Positions 19,896-23,324 of a DNA stretch of 23,324 nucleotides are shown piece after piece; position 1 is the stretch's first letter, and the number at the start of each line of letters is the position of its first letter. The notes below the pieces were generated by a model. The model was not told the origin of the DNA, searched no databases, and saw only the letters and a program-made list of their open reading frames with translations. Source of the DNA: Chloroflexi bacterium UBA6077 (GTDB taxonomy: Bacteria > Chloroflexota > UBA6077); the NCBI GenBank assembly GCA_002436065.1, contig DIXP01000093.1, positions 1 through 23,324 on the forward strand. Direction: 5' to 3'. The position numbers were made by a program, and so were the translations under genes.

Positions 19896-20732
19896 ATGAA
19901 CGAGACTGAACTCCCCCTCACTCTCCTAGCTTCTGTGGCCGCCGACGCAGCCCGCGCAGCGGGCGCGGTCCTCCTGGAGCAGTGGAAGGTCGGCTACACC
20001 ATCCGCTTCAAGGGTGATATCGACCTGGTGACCGACGCTGACCAACGAGCGGAAGAGACGATCGTGTCCATCCTTCGTTCTCGGTTCCCCAACCACCAGC
20101 TCCTCGCCGAAGAGGGCACCACAGGGGGAGCATCCTCCAGCTATCGATGGATCATCGATCCGCTGGATGGGACCACCAACTACGCGCATCGCTATCCCCA
20201 CTTCGCAGTCTCAATCGCCCTCGAACGGGCTGGCGCCCTCATCGTTGGGGTGGTCTACGACCCCGTGCTGGATGAGCTATTCGAGGCCCGATTGGACGAA
20301 GGCGCCTATCTCAACGGAAAGCCTCTTCATGCCTCAGTGGTGGACCAACTCTTGCGAGCCCTCCTTTGCACCGGTTTTCCGTACAACCGGGAGCTATTCG
20401 ACTCCTGCCTTCGGCAGTGGGAGTACTTCGTGCGGCGATCGCAAGCGGTTAGGAGAGACGGTTCGGCAGCCCTGGATATGTGCTATGTCGCAGCGGGGCG
20501 ATTCGACGGCTATTGGGAGGAGTACTTGGCTCCCTGGGACATAGCTGCCGGCATCCTCATTGTCCGCGAAGCAGGAGGCATAGTCACCAATCTGCAGGGG
20601 GGCCAACCAGATATCTTCCACGGTGGCGTCCTGGCAACCAACGGGTTGATCCACGACGCCATGCTAGCCGGCCTAGCAGCCTGTCAATCGCCCCACCACC
20701 CCAAGAGCGAAGGGCCCGAACAGCTCCCATGA
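19896..20732 (+). CDS. Inositol monophosphatase (IMPase/SuhB) family protein
   Basis: The protein has 278 residues, normal for the family. Metal and substrate residues are in place: DLVTDADQRAE (D47), LAEEG (E72-E73), WIIDPLDGTTNY (D88, D91) and WDIAAGILIVREAGG (D215). Members hydrolyse inositol-1-phosphate, other sugar phosphates, fructose-1,6-bisphosphate or PAP with Mg2+; the substrate cannot be told here. It starts at the ATG just after a TATAAT promoter without a ribosome site. A 34-residue frame overlaps its stop (ATGA). The GH-A gene runs divergently from the same short intergenic region, but I see no functional link beyond location. Confidence 0.92.
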   Translation: MNETELPLTLLASVAADAARAAGAVLLEQWKVGYTIRFKGDIDLVTDADQRAEETIVSILRSRFPNHQLLAEEGTTGGASSSYRWIIDPLDGTTNYAHRYPHFAVSIALERAGALIVGVVYDPVLDELFEARLDEGAYLNGKPLHASVVDQLLRALLCTGFPYNRELFDSCLRQWEYFVRRSQAVRRDGSAALDMCYVAAGRFDGYWEEYLAPWDIAAGILIVREAGGIVTNLQGGQPDIFHGGVLATNGLIHDAMLAGLAACQSPHHPKSEGPEQLP

Positions 20733-20833
20733 GCGATCTGGCGGGAGTCCAGCGCGCTGAACGGGCCCATATGTTGCCCTATCTATACCATCGCCTGTCC
20801 ACGGTCTACGGCGCGCCCTACGGCGAGCAGTAG
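20729..20833 (+). CDS. Very short ORF coupled to the IMPase gene (uncertain)
   Basis: A 34-residue frame (begins MSDLAGVQRAERAHM, ends YGAPYGEQ) starts on the IMPase stop codon (ATGA) and overlaps the last 51 bases of the convergent response-regulator gene. It has protein-like composition and may be a true coupled small gene or the start of a gene whose remainder was lost. I know no family, and its overlap with a conserved gene argues for caution. Confidence 0.2.
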   Translation: MSDLAGVQRAERAHMLPYLYHRLSTVYGAPYGEQ

Positions 20834-21166
20834 TTGGTCAATGTAGAATGGCTTGCTAATGGTCACATGCCCTTCGGGCAGCATGCTCTTCCTGAGGGCT
20901 TCGGGCGCCGCGGTGACGAAGACCACCGGCGTCCTGGCAAGGGTAGGATGTACACGAAGACTCTGCAGGAACTGGATCCCATCCATGGCCGGCATGGCCA
21001 GGTCGAGTGTGATGGCAGATGGTTCCACCCTATCCAGACATTCCAGCGCTTCAACACCGTTGGAGCATTCCACGACCTCGTGCCCGGCATCTCGGAGTAT
21101 CTCTCCGATAAGCTCTCGCACCGCCTGGTCGTCTTCGATCACCATTATGGGCCGGTGCTCTTCCAT
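20783..21166 (-). CDS. Single-domain response regulator (CheY-like)
   Basis: The 127-residue receiver domain is complete and has no output domain. The acidic pocket is E11-D12-D13, the phosphoacceptor is D55 in ITLDLAMPAMDG, the switch Thr is T85 (FVTAA) and the conserved Lys is K105 (ISKPF). It would be phosphorylated by a histidine kinase and act by protein contact, as CheY or Spo0F do. No kinase gene lies in the window, so its partner is elsewhere. The gene is convergent with the IMPase unit and divergent from the transaminase gene. AGAGGT precedes the start by about eight bases. Confidence 0.92.
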   Translation of the reverse strand: MEEHRPIMVIEDDQAVRELIGEILRDAGHEVVECSNGVEALECLDRVEPSAITLDLAMPAMDGIQFLQSLRVHPTLARTPVVFVTAAPEALRKSMLPEGHVTISKPFYIDQLLLAVGRAVDRGQAMV

Positions 21167-21260
21167 GTCATTTGACCTCTAGGGATATTGCCAAACCAAC
21201 GACTTGCAAGATGCAGACCATCTACCAGGAAACCAATTGAACAGAGAGAAGGATGGAACG

Positions 21261-22109
21261 ATGTCTACAGAGATCCTGCTAAATGGCCGTTTCGTCCCGG
21301 CCGAGGAAGCGACTATCTCGGTGCTGGACCGCGGCTTTCAGTTCGCCGAGAGCGTCTATGAAGTGATTCGCGTCTATCGCGGGCGGCCCTTCGAGATGCA
21401 CCGACACCTCCGCCGTCTGCGGACGAGCCTCGAGCTAGCGGGGATCAACCTGGGCGCTGATGGAGTCGACCGCCTGGTTTCCCAGTCCCTGGAGCTGCTG
21501 CAACGAAGCGGACTCCAGGAGGCAGCCATCTATTTCCAGATCAGCTCCGGCACCGCCCCCCGCAGCCACCTTGCACCTGATGAACTCTCACCCACCATCA
21601 TCGCCATGGTTAGCCCAGCCTCCCCTCCCTCCGACGAACTTCGCGAACAGGGCATCAAAGTGATCACCCTTAGCGATGGCCGTTGGGCACAGTGCTACAT
21701 CAAGACAACCATGCTCCTTCCTAACACCGCGGCACGGCAGCGAGCCGCGGAGGCCGGTTGCCGTGATGCCCTCTTCATCAGAGACGACTTCCTTATGGAG
21801 TCCACGGCTGGCAACTCCTTCGTCGTGTTTGGAGACACCCTCTGGACCCCACCCGCCAGCAACTACATCCTCCACGGCATCACACGCGAGATCGTGCTGG
21901 AATTGGCTGCCGCAAACGGGATCCCCTGCATCCAAGGTCCGATACCTGCGAATAGGCTATATGGTGCCGACGAGCTGTTCATCACGGGCACCGTGACCGA
22001 ACTGCTACCTGTCACAACGGTGGACGGTAAGCCGGTAGGAAGCGGGCAGCCCGGCCCAATGTACGCTCGTCTCCATGAGCTGTATCGGCGCTACACTCAA
22101 GGGGAGTAG
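21261..22109 (+). CDS. dat: D-amino-acid transaminase-like class IV aminotransferase
   Basis: The protein has 282 residues, typical for the family. The N-terminus (LNGRFVPAEEATISVLDRGF, then QFAESVYEVIRVYRGRPFEM) is very close to D-alanine aminotransferases. The PLP-binding Lys is K148 in CYIKTTMLLPN, and the cofactor-ring Glu is E180 in FLMESTAGNSF, followed by ILHGITREIVLELA. It would interconvert D-amino acids and 2-oxo acids to supply D-Ala or D-Glu, or act in D-amino-acid breakdown; branched-chain or aminodeoxychorismate activity is less likely given the start. I chose ATG 21261 with AGAAGGA about ten bases upstream; the open frame upstream lacks a ribosome site. The next gene on the same strand starts 149 bases later. 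Confidence 0.88.
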   Translation: MSTEILLNGRFVPAEEATISVLDRGFQFAESVYEVIRVYRGRPFEMHRHLRRLRTSLELAGINLGADGVDRLVSQSLELLQRSGLQEAAIYFQISSGTAPRSHLAPDELSPTIIAMVSPASPPSDELREQGIKVITLSDGRWAQCYIKTTMLLPNTAARQRAAEAGCRDALFIRDDFLMESTAGNSFVVFGDTLWTPPASNYILHGITREIVLELAAANGIPCIQGPIPANRLYGADELFITGTVTELLPVTTVDGKPVGSGQPGPMYARLHELYRRYTQGE

Positions 22110-22258
22110 CAGGTCTTGACCTTGCCAGCGGGGGCGGAGAAATGCAACGTTACGCGCTTCTTCGCCCCTGTTTGATTCCACGCAGACGAAGCGCCCGCTC
22201 GAACGGAACCGGCATCCACAGGGGCTCAACAGCCTCGCAGCCGAGGAGGGCATGGGCA

Positions 22259-23305
22259 ATGCGTGGAAAGATGCGGGCCATCGTTAAGAGGCAGGCCGCT
22301 GTCGGCGCCGACCTGGAGACGGTAGATATCCCTACCCCAGGCCCGCACGACGTCCTGGTGAAGGTACGGGCCACCTCAATTTGCGGAACCGACCTCCACA
22401 TCTGGGAGTGGGATCCGTGGGCTCAGGGTCGAATACAGCTGCCACGTCGATTCGGTCACGAACTGGCAGGCGACGTGGTGGAGGTAGGCCAGGCGGTCAC
22501 CCTGGTGAAGCCCGGCGACTACGTCTCGGCCGACAGCCACATCGTATGTGGCCACTGCCACCAGTGCCGCACCGGCCAGCAGCACATCTGCGGCAACCTG
22601 TCGATCCTGGGGGTGGATGTGGATGGCTGCTTCGCCGACTACGCCATCATCCCCCAGACTTCCATCTGGAAGAACTCCCCCAACCTCCGACCGGAGGTAG
22701 CCTGCATCCAAGACCCGCTGGGCAACGCCGTCTACGCCACCCTCGCCGAGGGCATCTGCGGAAAGACCGTGGCGGTCTTTGGCTGTGGCCCCGTGGGGCT
22801 ATTCAGCATCGGCGTGGCCCGTGCGTCCGGGGCAGGGCCCATATTCGCCGTCGACCAGAACGACTACCGTCTGGAGCTTGCCCGCCGCATGGGGGCGTCC
22901 CACCTCCTCAAGTCCGACGAACAGGTGGTAGGGGAAATCCTGGCAGCCACCGGCGGCGTCGGCGTGGAGGTCCTGCTTGAGATGAGCGGCAGCGCCGAGG
23001 CTATCCACCGTGGCTTCGAGGTGCTGGCCAAGGGCGGAAGGTTCACCGCCTTCGGGATACCCAGGGAGCCCGTGCCCCAATTCGACCTGGCGAACCAGGT
23101 TATCTTCAAGGGTGCCCGCATCCTCGGTATCAACGGCAGGGAGATGTTCCGCACCTGGTACCAGATGGCGAGCCTGCTCGATTCGGGAGCCCTGGACCCC
23201 TCACCTGTGATCACCCACAGCTTTCCCCTTGAGGAATACAGGACCGCCTTCGAGCTGATGCTCTCGCCCCAACGCGAGTGCGGAAAGATAGTGCTGATAC
23301 CCTAA
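22259..23305 (+). CDS. tdh: L-threonine 3-dehydrogenase-type zinc alcohol dehydrogenase
   Basis: The protein has 348 residues. The catalytic zinc site is ICGTDLH (C42, H47) and GHE (H67-E68); the structural zinc is C97, C100, C103 and C111; the NAD-binding loop is GCGPVG (175-180). The segment DPLGNAVYA and the 'GTDLHIW-WD' pattern are typical of threonine dehydrogenase, which oxidises L-threonine to 2-amino-3-ketobutyrate. Related polyol dehydrogenases cannot be fully excluded. I chose ATG 22259 with GAGGAGGG about ten bases upstream; a second ATG at 22271 is possible. A frame extension to 22142 has no support. No glycine C-acetyltransferase gene, its usual partner, follows in the 19 bases to the window edge. 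Confidence 0.88.
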   Translation: MRGKMRAIVKRQAAVGADLETVDIPTPGPHDVLVKVRATSICGTDLHIWEWDPWAQGRIQLPRRFGHELAGDVVEVGQAVTLVKPGDYVSADSHIVCGHCHQCRTGQQHICGNLSILGVDVDGCFADYAIIPQTSIWKNSPNLRPEVACIQDPLGNAVYATLAEGICGKTVAVFGCGPVGLFSIGVARASGAGPIFAVDQNDYRLELARRMGASHLLKSDEQVVGEILAATGGVGVEVLLEMSGSAEAIHRGFEVLAKGGRFTAFGIPREPVPQFDLANQVIFKGARILGINGREMFRTWYQMASLLDSGALDPSPVITHSFPLEEYRTAFELMLSPQRECGKIVLIP

Positions 23306-23324
23306 CTCGGCAGAGCCGAAACCA

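Overview
The window is GC-rich bacterial DNA carrying an accessory block inserted beside ordinary housekeeping genes. No ribosomal RNA or marker gene fixes the organism. The combination of a type I-G CRISPR-Cas locus, a Cas4-Cas1 fusion, Shine-Dalgarno-led starts mixed with one apparently leaderless promoter, a CarH-like cobalamin-binding protein and D-amino-acid transaminase/threonine dehydrogenase genes is compatible with Chloroflexota, but this is inference and other GC-rich phyla are not excluded.

Left part (1-2709) looks like the end of a phage-like or integrative element. A divergent control region (728-959) separates a leftward, translationally coupled operon (Cro-like DNA-binding protein, small protein, pentapeptide-repeat protein cut by the window edge) from a rightward operon (XRE-S24 CI/LexA-like repressor, small membrane protein, second XRE regulator, exported protein). 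Each divergent promoter carries a related 14-bp operator, so the arrangement resembles a lysogeny switch.

Central part (2795-16399) is bounded by two direct copies of the 3' end of a tRNA-Lys(TTT) gene (44 bp, one mismatch, starting at the anticodon loop). Neither copy is preceded by the 5' half of the tRNA, so this looks like one member of a tandem set of islands at a tRNA-Lys site. Inside are a truncated tyrosine integrase next to the left copy, a Phd/RelE-type toxin-antitoxin pair with an operator embedded in its promoter, an IS element with 25-bp terminal inverted repeats and a frameshifted transposase, a CRISPR array of ten identical 36-bp repeats, and a leftward type I-G cas operon. In transcription order this reads: small Cys-containing ORF, cas3 (helicase then C-terminal HD), cas8g-like gene, csb1/cas7, csb2 (cas5-cas6), cas4-cas1, cas2, leader, array. 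The cas4-cas1 reading frame is broken by a one-base shift in the Cas4 part. The interference genes read as intact; adaptation may be impaired.

Right part (16400-23324) looks chromosomal: a cobalamin-binding protein with the CarH-type Wx9EH motif, small hypothetical genes, a secreted or anchored clan GH-A glycoside hydrolase, an inositol-monophosphatase-family protein from a probably leaderless promoter, a single-domain response regulator, a D-amino-acid transaminase and an L-threonine 3-dehydrogenase-type zinc enzyme.
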